From positions 1,240,001 through 1,304,000 of the forward strand of contig JBAIAA010000396.1 in assembly GCA_037893245.1 (NCBI GenBank): a stretch of 64,000 nucleotides of DNA, read 5' to 3'. The notes below the pieces were generated by a model that worked only from the letters and a program-made list of their open reading frames with translations, was not told the DNA's origin and ran no database searches. Of the stretch, positions 45,851 to 61,530 are shown piece by piece. This DNA comes from Crossaster papposus. Its lineage: Eukaryota; Echinodermata; Asteroidea; Velatida; Solasteridae. How positions within the stretch are numbered: position 1 is the stretch's first letter; every line of letters begins with the position of its first letter. Both the position numbers and the translations under genes were made by a program.

Positions 45851-48790
45851 TCTCGGCATGTATCTGAGCTGCGAACCTCAACGTTGTTCGAGAATGAAGA
45901 GACACTCACCAGCTCGTCATCCGAGCCAAAATATTGCCAAATTTCTCACTGGAACAAACCTAAACTGAGAGACTCATGCGTCAGGACACTGGCGGCATAT
46001 GCCTATGTGGCACTACACGTGTACATGCAAACACATCAGAAAACATGGCTGCGAATGAGGATATTTTTCTCGACATATATCTGAGCTGCGAGCCTCAACG
46101 TTGTTCGAGAATGAAGAAACACTCACCAGCTCGACATCCGAGCCAAAATATTGCCAGATTTCCCACTGGAAAAACAAACAAACTGAGAGGCTCATGCGTC
46201 AGTATACTGGCGGCATAGGCCTATGTGGCAATACACGTGTACATACATACACATCAGAAAACATGGCTGCGAATGAGAATAATGTTCTCGACATATATCT
46301 GAGCTGCGAACCTCAACGTTGTTCGAGAATGAAAAGACATTCACCACCTCCACATCTGAGCTAACACATCGCCAACATTCTCACCGGAAGAGACCAACAC
46401 TTTGAGACTCATGCGTCAGGACACTGGCGGCATAGGCCTATGCGGCAATACACGTGTACACGCATCAACATAAGAAAACATGGCTGCGAATGAGGATAAT
46501 TTTATGAACTTATATCTGAGCTGCGAACCTCAACGTTGTTCCAGAATGAAGAGACACTCACCAGCTCGACATCCGAGCCAAACTATTGCCAGATTTCTCA
46601 CTGAAAAAACAAACAAACTGAGAGGCTCATGCGTCAGTATACTGGCGGCATAGGCCTATGTGGCAATACACGTGTACATACATACACATCAGAAAACATG
46701 GCTGCGAATGAGGATAATGTTCACCACATATATCTGAGCTGCGAACCTCAACGTTGTTCAAGAATTAAAAGACATTCACCACCTCCACATCTGAGCTAAC
46801 ACATCGCCAACATTCTCACCGGAAGAAACCAAAACTTTGAGACTCATGCGTCAGTCACTGGCGGCATAGGCCTATGCGGCAATACACGGGTACATACATA
46901 CTCATAATAAAACATGGCTGCGAATGATGATAATTTAATGAACTTATATCTGAGCTGCGAACATCAACGTAGTTAGAGAATGAAGAGACACTCGCCAGCT
47001 CAACATCTGAGCCAAAATATTGCCAAATTTCTCACTGGAAAAAATCCAAACTCTGAGACCCATGAGTCAGGACACTGGCGGCATAGGCCTATGAGGCAAT
47101 ACACGTGTACATACATACACATAAAAAAACATGGCTGCGAATAAGGATAATTTTCTCGACATATATCTGAGCTGCTAACCTCAACGTTGTTCGAGAATGA
47201 AGAGACATTCACCACCTCCACATCTGAGCTAACATATCGCCAAAATTCTCACCGGAAGAGACCAAAACTTTGAGACTCATGCGTCAGGACAATGGCGGCA
47301 TATGCCTATGTGGCGATACACATGTACATACATACACATCAGAAAACATGGCTGCGAATGAGGATAATTCCTTCGACTTATATTTGAACTGCGAGCCTCA
47401 ACGCTGTTCGAGAATGAGGAGACACTCGCCAGCCTGACATCTGAGCAAAAATATTGCCAAATTTCTCACTGGAAAAAATAACAAACTGAGAGACTCATGC
47501 GTCAGGATACTGGCGGCATAGGCCTATGCTGCGATACACGGGTACATACAAACACATCAGAAAACATGGCTGCGAATGATGATAATTTAATGAACTTATA
47601 TCTGAGCTGCGAACATCAACGTAGTTAGAGAATGAAGAGACACTCGCCAGCTCAACATCTGAGCCAAAATATTGTCAAATTCCTCACTGGAAAAAATCCA
47701 AACTCTGAGACCCATGAGTCAGGACACTGCCGGCATAGGCATATGAGGCAATACACGTGTACATACATACACATAAGAAAACATGGCTGCGAATGAGGAT
47801 AATTTTCTCGACATATATCTGAGCTGCGAGCCTCAACGTTGTTCGAGAATGAAGAGACACTCACCAGCTCGACATCCGAGCCAAAATATTGCCAAATTTC
47901 TCACTGGAAAAAACCCAAACTGAGAGACTTATGCGTCAGGACACTGGCGGCATAGGCCTATGAGGCAATACACGTGTACATACATAAACATAAGAAAACA
48001 TGGCTGCGAATGAGGACAATTTTCACGACATATATCTGAGCTGCGAACTTCAACGTTGTTCGAGAATGAAGGGACACTCACAAGCTCGACATCTGAGCCA
48101 AAATATTGCCAAATTGCTCACTGGAACAAACCTAAACTGAGAAACTCATGCGTCAGGACACTGGCGGCATATGCCTATGTGGCAATACACGTGTACATAC
48201 AAACACATCAGAAAACATGGCTGCGAATGAGGATATTTTTCTCGACATATATCTGAGCTGCGAACCTCAACGTTGTTGGAGAATGAAGAGATACTCACCA
48301 GCTCAACATCCGAGCCAAAATATTGCCAAATTTCTCACTGGAAAAACAAACAAACTGAGAGACTCATGCGTCAGGATACTGGCGGCATATGCCTATGTGG
48401 CAATACACGTGTACATACACACACATCAGAAAACATGGCTGCGAATGAGGATAATGTTCTCGCCATATATCTGAGCTGCGAACCTCAACGTTGTTCGAGA
48501 ATGAAAAGACACTCACCAGCTCGCCATCCGAGCCAAAATATTGCCAAATTTCGCACCGGAAAAAATAACAAACTGAGAGACTCATGCGTCAGGATACTGG
48601 CGGCATAGGCTTATGCGGCAATACACGGGTACATACATAATCATAAGAAAACATGGCTGCGAATGAGGATAATTTTTCGACATATATCTGAGCTGCGAAC
48701 CTCAACGTTGTTCGATAATGAAGAGACATTCACCACCTGCACATCTGAGCTAACATATCGCCAAAATTCTCACCGGAAGAGACCAAAACT

Positions 48791-49693
48791 TTGAGACTCA
48801 TGCATCAGGACACTGGCGGCATATGCCTATGTGGCGATACACATGTACATACATACACATCAGAAAACATGGCTGCGAATGAGGATAATTCTTTCGACTT
48901 ATATTTTAACTGCGAGCCTCAACGCTGTTCGAGAATGAGGAGACACTCATCAGCCCGACATCTGAGCAAAAATATTGCCAAATTTCTCACTGGAAAAAAT
49001 AACAAACTGATAAACTCATGCGTTAGGATACTGGCGGCATAGGCCTATGCTGCAATACACGGGTACATACATACTCATAATAAAACATGGCTGCGAATGA
49101 GAATAATGTTTCGACATATATCTGAGCTGCGAGCCTCAACGTTGTTCGAGAATGAAGAAACACTCACCAGCTCGCCATCCGAGCCAAAATATTGCCAAAT
49201 TTCTCACCGGAAATAATAACAAACTGAGAGACTCATGCGTCAGGATACTGGCGGCATAGGCCTATGCGGCAATACACGGGTACATACATAATCATAAGAA
49301 AACATGGCTGCGAATGAGGATAATTTTTCGACATATATCTGAGCTGCGAACCTCAACGTTGTTCGAGAATGAATAGACATTCACCACCTCCACATCTGAG
49401 CTAACATATCGCCAAAATTCTCACCGGAAGAGACCAAAACTTTGAGACTCATGCGTCAGGACACTGGCGGCATATGCCTATGTGGCGATACACTTGTACA
49501 TACATACACATCAGAAAACATGGCTGCGAATGAGAATAATTCTTTCGACTTATATTTGAACTGCGAGCCTCAACGCTGTTCGAGAATGAGGAGACACTCA
49601 CCAGCCCGACATCTAAGCAAAAATATTGCCAAATTTCTCACTGGAAAAAATAACAAACTGAGAAACTCATGCGTCAGGATACTGGCGGCATAG
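48791..49693 (+). repeat. 651-bp (3-monomer) higher-order repeat
   Basis: Monomers with GATAATTCTTTCGAC, CGCTGTTCGAGAATGAGGAG and AAAAAATAACAAACTG recur at 48,791 and 49,442, an offset of 651 bp (3 x 217). The monomers between them carry CACGGGTACATACAT in place of the usual CACGTGTACATACAT. Confidence 0.7.
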
Positions 49694-49859
49694 GCCTATG
49701 CTGCAATACACGGGTACATACATACTCATAATAAAACATGGCTGCGAATGATGATAATTTAATGAACTTATATCTGAGCTGCGAACATCAACGTAGTTAG
49801 AGAATGAAGAGACACTCGCCAGCTCAACATCTGAGCCAAAATATTGCCAAATTTCTCAC

Positions 49860-51593
49860 TGGAAAAAACCCAAACTGAGAGACTTATGCGTCAGGACACT
49901 GGCGGCATAGGCCTATGATGCAATACACGTGTACATACATACACATCAGAAAACATGGCTGCGAATGAGGATAATGTTCTCGACATATATCTGAGCTGCG
50001 AACCTCAACGCTGTTCGAGAATGAAGAGACACTCACCAGCTCGACATCCGAGCCAAAATATTGCCAAATTTCTCACTGGAAAAAACCCAACTGAGAGACT
50101 CATGCGTCAGGATACTGGCGGCATAGGCCTATGAGGCAATACACGTGTACATACATAAACATAAGAAAACATGGCTGCGAATGAGGACAATTTTCACGAC
50201 ATATATCTGAGCTGCGAACCTCAACGTTGTTCGAGAATGAAGGGACACTCACCAGCTCGACATCTGAGCCAAAATATTGCCAAATTGCTCACTGGAACAA
50301 ACCTAAACTGAGAGACTCATGCGTCAGGACACTGGCGGCATATGCCTATATGGCAATACACGTGTACATACAAACACATCAGAAAACATGGCTGCGAATG
50401 AGGATATTTTTTCGACATATATCTGAGCTGCGAACCTCAACGTTGTTGGAGAATGAAGAGACATTCACCACCTCCACATCTGAGCTAACATATCGCCAAC
50501 AATTCTCACCGGAAGAGACCAAAACTTTGAGACTCATGCGTCGGGACACTGGCGGCATAGGACTATGCGGCAATACACGTGTACACGCACGCACATAAGA
50601 AAACATGGCTGCGAATGAGGATAATTTTATGAACTTATATCTGAGCTGCGAACCTCAACGTAGTTCGAGAATGAAGAGACACTCGCCAGCTCGACATCCG
50701 AGCCAAAATATTTCCAAATTTCTCACTGGAAAAAACCCAAACTGAGAGACTTATGCGTCAGGACACTGGCGGCATAGGCCTATGAGGCAATACACGTGTA
50801 CATACATACACATCAGAAAACATGGCTGCGAATGAGGATAATGTTCTCGACATATATCTGAGCTGCAAACCTCAACGCTGTTCGAGAATGAAGAGACACT
50901 CACCAGCTCGACATCCGAGCCAAAATATTGCCAAATTTCTCACTGGAAAAAACCCAACTGAGAGACTCATGCGTCAGGATACTGGCGGCATAGGCCTATG
51001 AGGCAATACACGTGTACATACATAAACATAAGAAAACATGGCTGCGAATGAGGACAATTTTCACGACATATATCTGAGCTGCGAACCTCAACGTTGTTCG
51101 AGAATGAAGGGACACTCACCAGCTCGACATCTGAGCCAAAATATTGCCAAATTGCTCACTGGAACAAACCTAAACTGAGAGACTCATGCGTCAGGACACT
51201 GGCGTCATATGCCTATATGGCAATACACGTGTACATACAAACACATCAGAAAACATGGCTGCGAATGAGGATATTTTTTCGACATATATCTGAGCTGCGA
51301 ACCTCAACGTTGTTGGAGAATGAAGAGACATTCACCACCTCCACATCTGAGCTAACATATCGCCAACAATTCTCACCGGAAGAGACCAAAACTTTGAGAC
51401 TCATGCGTCGGGACACTGGCGGCATAGGCCTATGCGGCAATACACGTGTACACGCACGCACATAAGAAAACATGGCTGCGAATGAGGACAATTTCCACGA
51501 CATATATCTGAGCTGCGAACCTCAACGTTGTTCGAGAATGAAGGGACACTCACCAGCTCGACATCCGAGCCAAAATATTTCCAAATTTCTCAC
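49860..51593 (+). repeat. 867-bp (4-monomer) higher-order repeat, two copies
   Basis: 49860-50726 and 50727-51593 match at an offset of 867 bp (4 x 217 minus 1). Shared rarities include CACGCACGCACATAAG (50583, 51450), CGCCAACAATTCTCACC (50501, 51368) and ATATTTTTTCGAC. The second copy diverges in its last monomer. Confidence 0.8.
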
Positions 51594-52339
51594 TGGAAAA
51601 AAAACAAAACTGTGAGACTCATGCGTCAGGACACTGGCGGCATGGGCCTATGAGGCAATACACGTGTACATCCATACACATAAGAAAACATGGCTGCGAA
51701 TGAGGACCATTTTCTCGACATATATCTGAGCTGTGAGCCTCAACGTTGTTCGAGAATGAAGAGACACTCACCAGCTCAACATCCGAGCCAAAATATTGCC
51801 AAATTTCTCACTGGAAAAAAAACAAACTGTGAGACCCATGCTTTAGGACACTGGCGGCATCAGCCTATGCGGCAATACACGTGTACACGCATAAACATAA
51901 GAAAACATGGCTGCGAATGATGATAATTTAATGAACTTATATCTGAGCTGCGAACCTCAACGTAGTTAGAGAATGAAGAGACACTCGCCAGCTCAACATC
52001 TGAGCCAAAATATTGCCAAATTTCTCACTGAAAAAAATCCAAACTCTGAGACCCATGAGTCAGGACACTGGCGGCATAGGCCTATGAGGCAATACACGTG
52101 TACATACATACACATAAGAAAACATGGCTGCGAATGAGGATAATTTTCTCGACATATATCTGAGCTGCGAGCCTCAACGTTGTTCGAGAATGAAGAGACA
52201 CTCACCAGCTCGACATCCGAGCCAAAATATTGCCAAATTTCTCACTGGAAAAAACCCAAACTGAGAGACACATGCGTCAGGATACTGGCGGCATAGGCCT
52301 ATGTGGCAATACACGTGTACATACATACACATCAGAAAA

Positions 52340-54941
52340 CATGGCTGCGAATGAGGATAATGTTCTCGACATATATCTGAGCTGCGAACCTCAACGTTGT
52401 TCGAAAATGAAGAGACACTCACCAGCTCGCCATTCGAGCCAAAATATTGCCAAATTTCTCACCGGAAAAAATAACAAACTGAGAGACTCATGCGTCAGGA
52501 TACTGGCGGCATAGGCCTATGCGGCAATACACGGGTACATACATAATCATAAGAAAACATGGCTGCGAATGAAGATAATTTTTCGACATATATCTGAGCT
52601 GCGAACCTCAACGTTGTTCGAGAATGAAGAGACATTCACCACCTCCACATTTGAGCTAACATATCGCCAAAATTCTCACCGAAAGAGACCTAAACTGAGA
52701 GACTCATGCGTCGGGACACTGGCGGCATATGCCTATGTGGCATTACACGTGTACATACAAACACATCAGAAAACATGGCTGCGAATGAGGATAATTTTCT
52801 CCACTTATATCTGAGCTGCGTGCCTCAACGTTGTTTGATAAAGAAGGGACACTCACCAGCCCGACATCTGAGCAAAAATAATGCCACATTTCTCACTGGA
52901 AAACAAACAAACTTAGAGACTCATGCGTCAGGATACTGGCGGCATAGGCCTATGCGGCAATACACGTGTACATACATACACATCATAAAACATGGCTGCG
53001 AATGAGGATAATGTTCTCGACATATATCTGAGCTGCGAACCTCAACGTTGTTCGAGAATGAAGAGACACTCACCAGCACGACATCTGAGCCAAAATATTG
53101 CCAAATTTCTCAATGGAACAAACCTAAACTGAGAGACTCATGCGTCAGGACACTAGCGGCATATGCCTATGTGGCAATACACGTGTACATACAAACACAT
53201 CAGAAAACATGGCTGCGAATGAGGATATTTTTCTCGACATATATCTGAGATGCGAACCTCAACGTTATTGGAGAATGAAGAGACATTCACCACCTCCACA
53301 TCTGAGCTAACATATCGCCAAAATTTCACCGCAAGAGACCAAAACTTTGAGACTCATGCGTCAGGACACTGGCGGCATAGGCCTATGCGACAATACACGT
53401 GTACACGCATAAACATAAGAAAACATGGCTGCGAATGAGGATAATGTTATGAACTTATATCTGAGCTGCAAACCTCAACGTTGTTCGAGAATGAAGAGAC
53501 CCTCGCCTGCTCGACATCTGAGCCAAACTATTTCCAAATTTCCAACTGGAAAAAAACCAAACTGTGAGACTCATACGTCAGGACACGGGCGGCATAGGCC
53601 TATGAGGCAATACACGTGTACATACAAACACATCAGAAAACATGGCTGCGAATGAGGATACTGTTCTCGACATATATCTGAGCTGCGAACCTCAACGTTG
53701 TTCGAAAATGAAGAGACACTCACCAGCTCGCCATTCGAGCCAAAATATTGCCAAATTTCTCACCGGAAAAAATAACAAACTGAGAGACTCATGCGTCAGG
53801 ATACTGGCGGCATAGGCCTATGCGGCAATACACGGGTACATACATAATCATAAGAAAACATGGCTGCGAATGAAGATAATTTTTCGACATATATCTGAGC
53901 TGCGAACCTCAACGTTGTTCGAGAATGAAGAGACATTCACCACCTCCACATTTGAGCTAACATATCACCAACATTCTCACCGAAAGAGACCTAAACTGAG
54001 AGACTCATGCGTCGGGACACTGGCGGCATATGCCTATGTGGCATTACACGTGTACATACAAACACATCAGAAAACATGGCTGCGAATGAGGATAATTTTC
54101 TCCACTTATATCTGAGCTGCGTGCCTCAACGTTGTTTGATAAAGAAGGGACACTCACCAGCCCGACATCTGAGCAAAAATAATGCCACATTTCTCACTGG
54201 AAAACAAACAAACTTAGAGACTCATGCGTCAGGATACTTGCGGCATAGGCCTATGCGGCAATACACGTGTACATACATACACATCAGAAAACATGGCTGC
54301 GAATGAGGATAATGTTCTCGACATATATCTGAGCTGCGAACCTCAACGTTGTTCGAGAATGAAGAGACACTCACCAGCACGACATCTGAGCCAAAATATT
54401 GCCAAATTTCTCAATGGAACAAACCTAAACTGAGAGACTCATGCGTCAGGACACTAGCGGCATATGCCTATGTGGCAATACACGTGTACATACAAACAGA
54501 TCAGAAAACGTGGCTGCGAATGAGGATATTTTTCTCGACATATATCTGAGATGCGAAACTCAACGTTATTGGAGAATGAAGAGACATTCACCACCTCCAC
54601 ATCTGAGATAACATATCGCCAAAATTTCACCGCAAGAGACCAAAACTTTGAGACTCATGCGTCAGGACACTGGCAGCATAGGCCTATGCGGCAATACACG
54701 TGTACACGCATAAACATACGAAAACATGGCTGCGAATGAGGATAATGTTATGAACTTATATCTGAGCTGCAAACCTCAACGTTGTTCGAGAATGAAGAGA
54801 CCCTCGCCTGCTCGACATCTGAGCCAAAATATTTCCAAATTTCCCACTGGAAAAAAAACAAACTGTGAGACTCATACGTCAGGACACGGGCGGCATAGGC
54901 CTATGAGGCAATACACGTGTACATACAAACACATCAGAAAA
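52340..54941 (+). repeat. 1,301-bp (6-monomer) higher-order repeat, two copies
   Basis: 52340-53640 and 53641-54941 match at an offset of 1,301 bp. Shared diagnostic words include GCTCGCCATTCGAGCC, GTTTGATAAAGAAGGGAC, AGCACGACATCTGAGCC and GACACGGGCGGC. Parts of the same set recur later at 56878, 58831, 59916 and 60826. Confidence 0.85.
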
Positions 54942-55964
54942 CATGGCTGCGAATGAGGATATTTTTCTCGACATATATCTGAGCTGCGAGCCTCAACGTT
55001 GTTCGAGAATGAAGAGACACTCACCAGCTCGACATCCAAGCCAAAATATTGCCAAATTTCTCACTGAAAAAAACCCAAACTGTGAGACTCATGCGTCAGG
55101 ACACTGGCGGCATAGGCCTATGAGGCAATACACGTGTACATCCATACACATAAGAAAACATGGCTGCGAATGAGGACAATTTTCTCGACATATATCTGAG
55201 CTGCGAGCCTCAACGTTGTTCGAGAATGAAGAGACACTCACCAGCTCGACATCCGAGCCAAAATATTGCCAATTTTTTTACTGGAAAAACAAACAAACTG
55301 AGAGACTCATGCGTCAGTATACTGGCGGCATAGGCCTATGTGGCAATACACGTGTACATACATACACATCAGAAAACATGGCTGCGAATGAGGATAATGT
55401 TCTCGACATATATCTGAGCTGCGAACCTCAATGTTGTTCGAGAATGAAGAGACACTCACCAGCTCAACATCTGAGCCAAAATATTGCCAAATTTCTCACT
55501 GGAAAAAACCCAAACTGAGAGACTCATGCGTCAAAAAACTGGCGGCATAGGCCTATGTGGCAATACACGTGTACATACATACACATCAGAAAACATGGCT
55601 GCGAATGAGTATAATGTTCTCGACATATATCTGAGCTGCGAACCTCAACGTTGTTCGAGAATGAGGAGACACTCACCAGCTCGACATCTGAGCCAAAATA
55701 TTGCCAAATTTCTCACTGGAACAAACCTAAACTGAGAGACTCATGCGTCTGGACACTGGCGGCATATGCCTATGTGGCACTACACGTGTACATGCAAACA
55801 CATCAGAAAACATGGCTGCGAATGAGGATATTTGTCTCGACATATATCTGAGCTGCGCGCCTCAACGTTGTTCGAGAATGAAGAGACACTCACAAGCTCG
55901 ACATCCGAGCCAAAATATTGCCAAATTTCTCACTGGAAAAAAACCCAAACTGTGAGACTCATGC

Positions 55965-56024
55965 TTCTGGACACTGGTGACATGATAATGTTCTCGACAT
56001 GTATCTGAGCTGCGAAGCTCAACG
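55965..56024 (+). repeat. isolated shortened (157-bp) monomer junction
   Basis: Same TTCTGGACACTGGTGACATG junction as the other short monomers; the monomers on either side start 374 bp apart (55651 and 56025). Confidence 0.8.
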
Positions 56025-56672
56025 TTGTTCGAGAATGAAGAGACACTCACCAGCTTGACATCTGAGCCAAAATATTGCCAAATTTCTCACTGGAACAAAC
56101 CTAAACTGAGAGACTCATGCGTCAGGACACTGGCGGCATATGCCTATGTGGCACTACACGTGTACATACAAACACATCAGAAAACATGGCTGCGAATGAA
56201 GATATTTTTCTCGACATATATCTGAGCTGCGAGCCTCAACGTTGTTCGAAAATATAGAGACACTCACCAGCTCGACATCCGAGCCAAAATATTGCCAAAT
56301 TTCTCACTGGAAAAAACCCAAACTGAGAGACTCATGCGTCAGGATACTGGCGGCATAGGCCTATGTGGCAATACACGTGTACATACATACACATCAGAAA
56401 ACATGGCTGCGAATGAGGATAATGTTCTCGACATATATCTGAGCTGCGAACCTCAACGTTGTTCGAGAATGAAGAGACACTCACCAGCACGACATCTGAG
56501 CCAACATATTGCCAAATTTCTCAATGGAACAAACCTAAACTGAGAGACTCATGCGTCAGGACACTAGCGGCATATGCCTATGTGGCAATACACGTGTACA
56601 TACAAACACATCAGAAAACATGGCTGCGAATGAGGATATTTTTCTCGACATATATCTGAGCTGCGAACCTCA

Positions 56673-56756
56673 ACGTTGTTCGAAAATGAAAAGACATTCA
56701 CCACCTCCACATCTACGTTGTTCGAAAATGAAAAGCCATTCACCACCTCCACATCT
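56673..56756 (+). repeat. 42-bp internal tandem duplication in a monomer, copy 1
   Basis: The segment beginning ACGTTGTTCGAAAATG and ending CCACCTCCACATCT occurs twice in a row (56673-56714 and 56715-56756), differing by one base (AAGACATT versus AAGCCATT). Confidence 0.9.
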
Positions 56757-59700
56757 GAGATAACATATCGCCAAAATTTCACCGCAAGAGACCAAAACTT
56801 TGAGACTCATGCGTCAGGACACTGGCGGCATAGGCCTATGCGGCAATACACGTGTACACGCATAAACATAAGAAAACATGGCTGCGAATGAGGATAATGT
56901 TATGAACTTATATCTGAGCTGCAAACCTCAACGTTGTTCGAGAATGAAGAGACCCTCGCCTGCTCGACATCTGAGCCAAAATATTTCCAAATTTCCCACT
57001 GGAAAAAAAACAAACTGTGAGACTCATACGTCAGGACACGGGCGGCATAGGCCTATGAGGCAATACACGTGTACATACAAACACATCAGAAAACATGGCT
57101 GCGAATGAGGATATTTTTCTCGACATATATCTGAGCTGCGAGCCTCAACGTTGTTCGAGAATGAAGAGACACTCACCAGCTCGACATCCGAGCCAAAATA
57201 TTGCCAAATTTCTCACTGAAAAAAACCCAAACTGTGAGACTCATGCGTCAGGACACTGGCGGCATAGGCCTATGAGGCAATACACGTGTACATCCATACA
57301 CATAAGAAAACATGGCTGCGAATGAGGACAATTTTCTCGACATATATCTGAGCTGCGAGCCTCAACGTTGTTCGAGAATGAAGAGACACTCACCAGCTCG
57401 ACATCCGAGCCAAAATATTGCCAAATTTGTCACTGGAAAAACAAACAAACTGAGAGACTCATGCGTCAGGATACTGGCGGCATAGGCCTATGTGGCAATA
57501 CACGTGTACATACATACACATCAGAAAACATGGCTGCGAATGAGGATAATGTTCTCAACATATATCTGAGCTGCGAACCTCAACGTTGTTCGAAAATGAA
57601 AAGACATTCACCACCTCCACATCTGAGCTAACACATCGCCAAAATTCTCACCGGAAGAGACCAAAACTTTGAGACTCATGCGTCAGGACACTGGCGGCAT
57701 AGGCCTATGAGGCAATACACGTGTACATACATACACATAAGAAAACATGGCTGCGAATGAGGATAATTTTATGAACTTATATCTGAGCTGCGAACCTCAA
57801 CGTTGTTCGAGAATAAAGAGACACTCACCAGCTCGACATCCGAGCCAAAATATTATCAAATTTCTCACTGGAAAAAAACCAAACTGAGGGACTCATGCGT
57901 CAGGATACTGGCGGCATAGGCCTATGTGGCAATACACGTGTAAATACATACACATCAGAAAACATGGCTGCGAATGAGGATAATGTTCTCGACATATATC
58001 TGAGATGCGAACATCAACGTTGTTCGAGAATGAAGAGACACTCACCAGCTCGACATTTGAGCCAAAATATTGCCAAATTTCTCAATGGAACAAACCCAAA
58101 CTGAGCAACTCATGCGTCAGGATACTGGCGGCATAGGCCTATGTGGCAATACACGTGTACATACATACACATCAGAAAAAATGGCTGCGAATGAGGATAA
58201 TGTTCTCGACATATATCTGAGCTGCGAACCTCAACGTTGTTCGAGAATGAAGAGACACTCACCAGCTCGACATCTGAGCCAAAATATTTCCAAATTTCTC
58301 ACTGGAACAAACCTAAACTGAGAGACTCATGCGTCAGGACACTGGCGGCATATGCCTATGTGGCAATACACGTGTACATACATACACATCAGAAAACATG
58401 GCTGCGAATGAGTATAATGTTCTCGACATATATCTGAGCTGCGAACCTCAACGTTGTTCGAGAATGAGGAGACACTCACCAGCTCGACATCTGAGCCAAA
58501 ATATTGCCAAATTTCTCAATGGAACAAACCTAAACTGAGAGACTCATGCGTCAGGACACTAGCGGTATATGCCTATGTGGCAATACACGTGTACATACAA
58601 ACAGATCAGAAAACGTGGCTGCGAATGAGGATATTTTTCTCGACATATATCTGAGATGCGAAACTCAACGTTATTGGAGAATGAAGAGACATTCACCACC
58701 TCCACATCTGAGATAACATATCGCCAAAATTTCACCGCAAGAGACCAAAACTTTGAGACTCATGCGTCAGGACACTGGCGGCATAGGCCTATGCGGCAAT
58801 ACACGTGTACACGCATAAACATAAGAAAACATGGCTGCGAATGAGGATAATGTTATGAACTTATATCTGAGCTGCAAACCTCAACGTTGTTCGAGAATGA
58901 AGAGACCCTCGCCTGCTCGACATCTGAGCCAAAATATTTCCAAATTTCCCACTGGAAAAAAAACAAACTGTGAGACTCATACGTCAGGACACGGGCGGCA
59001 TAGGCCTATGAGGCAATACACGTGTACATACAAACACATCAGAAAACATGGCTGCGAATGAGGATATTTTTCTCGACATATATCTGAGCTGCGAGCCTCA
59101 ACGTTGTTCGAGAATGAAGAGACACTCACCAGCTCGACATCCAAGCCAAAATATTGCCAAATTTCTCACTGAAAAAAAACCCAAACTGTGAGACTCATGC
59201 GTCAGGACATTGGCGGCATAGGCCTATGAGGCAATACACGTGTACATCCATACACATAAGAAAACATGGCTGCGAATGAGGACAATTTTCTCGACATATA
59301 TCTGAGCTGCGAGCCTCAACGTTGTTCGAGAATGAAGAGACACTCACCAGCTCGACATCCGAGCCAAAATATTGCCAATTTTCTCACTGGAACAAACCTA
59401 AACTGAGAGACTCATGCGTCAGGACACTGGCGGCATATGCCTATGTGGCAATACACGTGTACATACATACACATCAGAAAACATGGCTGCGAATGAGTAT
59501 AATGTTCTCGACATATATCTGAGCTGCGAACCTCAACGTTGTTCGAGAATGAGGAGACACTCACCAGCTCGACATCTGAGCCAAAATATTGCCAAATTTC
59601 TCAATGGAACAAACCTAAACTGAGAGACTCATGCGTCAGGACACTAGCGGTATATGCCTATGTGGCAATACACGTGTACATACAAACAGATCAGAAAACG

Positions 59701-60620
59701 TGGCTGCGAATGAGGATATTTTTCTCGACATATATCTGAGATGCGAAACTCAACGTTATTGGAGAATGAAGAGACATTCACCACCTCCACATCTGAGATA
59801 ACATATCGCCAAAATTTCACCGCAAGAGACCAAAACTTTGAGACTCATGCGTCAGGACACTGGCGGCATAGGCCTATGCGGCAATACACGTGTACACGCA
59901 TAAACATAAGAAAACATGGCTGCGAATGAGGATAATGTTATGAACTTATATCTGAGCTGCAAACCTCAACGTTGTTCGAGAATGAAGAGACCCTCGACTG
60001 CTCGACATCTGAGCCAAAATATTTCCAAATTTCCCACTGTAAAAAAAACAAACTGTGAGACTCATACGTCAGGACACGGGCGGCATAGGCCTATGAGGCA
60101 ATACACGTGTACATACAAACACATCAGAAAACATGGCTGCGAATGAGGATATTTTTCTCGACATATATCTGAGCTGCGAGCCCCAACGTTGTTTGAGAAT
60201 GAAGAGACACTCACCAGCTCGACATCCAAGGCAAAATATTGCCAAATTTTTTACTGGAAAAACAAACAAACTGAGAGACTCATGCGTCAGTATACTGGCG
60301 GCATAGGCCTATGTGGCAATACACGTGTACATACATACACATCAGAAAACATGGCTGCGAATGAGGATAATGTTCTCGACATATATCTGAGCTGCGAACC
60401 TCAACGTTGTTCGAGAATGAAGAGACACTCACCAGCACGACATCTGAGCCAACATATTGCCAAATTTCTCAATGGAACAAACCTAAACTGAGAGACTCAT
60501 GCGTCAGGACACTAGCGGCATATGCCTATGTGGCAATACACGTGTACATACAAACACATCAGAAAACATGGCTGCGAATGAGGATATTTTTCTCGACATA
60601 TATCTGAGCTGCGAACCTCA

Positions 60621-60704
60621 ACGTTGTTCGAAAATGAAAAGACATTCACCACCTCCACATCTACGTTGTTCGAAAATGAAAAGACATTCACCACCTCCAC
60701 ATCT
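60621..60704 (+). repeat. 42-bp internal tandem duplication in a monomer, copy 2
   Basis: Same duplication as at 56673-56756 with the same breakpoints; both units here read AAGACATT. It rode along with a higher-order copy, as the neighbouring monomers also match at 3,948 bp. Confidence 0.9.
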
Positions 60705-61530
60705 GAGATAACATATCGCCAAAATTTCACCGCAAGAGACCAAAACTTTGAGACTCATGCGTCAGGACACTGGCGGCATAGGCCTATGCGGCAATACACG
60801 TGTACACGCATAAACATAAGAAAACATGGCTGCGAATGAGGATAATGTTATGAACTTATATCTGAGCTGCAAACCTCAACGTTGTTCGAGAATGAAGAGA
60901 CCCTCGCCTGCTCGACATCTGAGCCAAAATATTTCCAAATTTCCCACTGGAAAAAAAACAAACTGTGAGACTCATACGTCAGGACACGGGCGGCATAGGC
61001 CTATGAGGCAATACACGTGTACATACAAACACATCAGAAAACATGGCTGCGAATGAGGATATTTTTCTCGACATATATCTGAGCTGCGAGCCTCAACGTT
61101 GTTCAAGAATGAAGAGACACTCACCAGCTCGACATCCGAGCCAAAATATTGCCAAATTTCTCACTGAAAAAAAACCAAACTGTGAGACTCATGCGTCAGG
61201 ACACTGGCGGCATAGGCCTATGAGGCAATACACGTGTACATCCATACACATAATAAAACATGGCTGCGAATGAGGACAATTTTCTCGACATATATCTGAG
61301 CTGCGAGCCTCAACGTTGTTCGAGAATGAAGCGACACTCACCAGCTCGACATCCGAGCCAAAATATTGCCAAATTTTTCACTGGAAAAACAAACAAACTG
61401 AGAGACTCATGCGTCAGGATACTGGCGGCATAGGCCTATGTGGCAATACACGTGTACATACATACACATCAGAAAACATGGCTGCGAATGAGGATAATGT
61501 TCTCAACATATATCAGAGCTGCGAACCTCA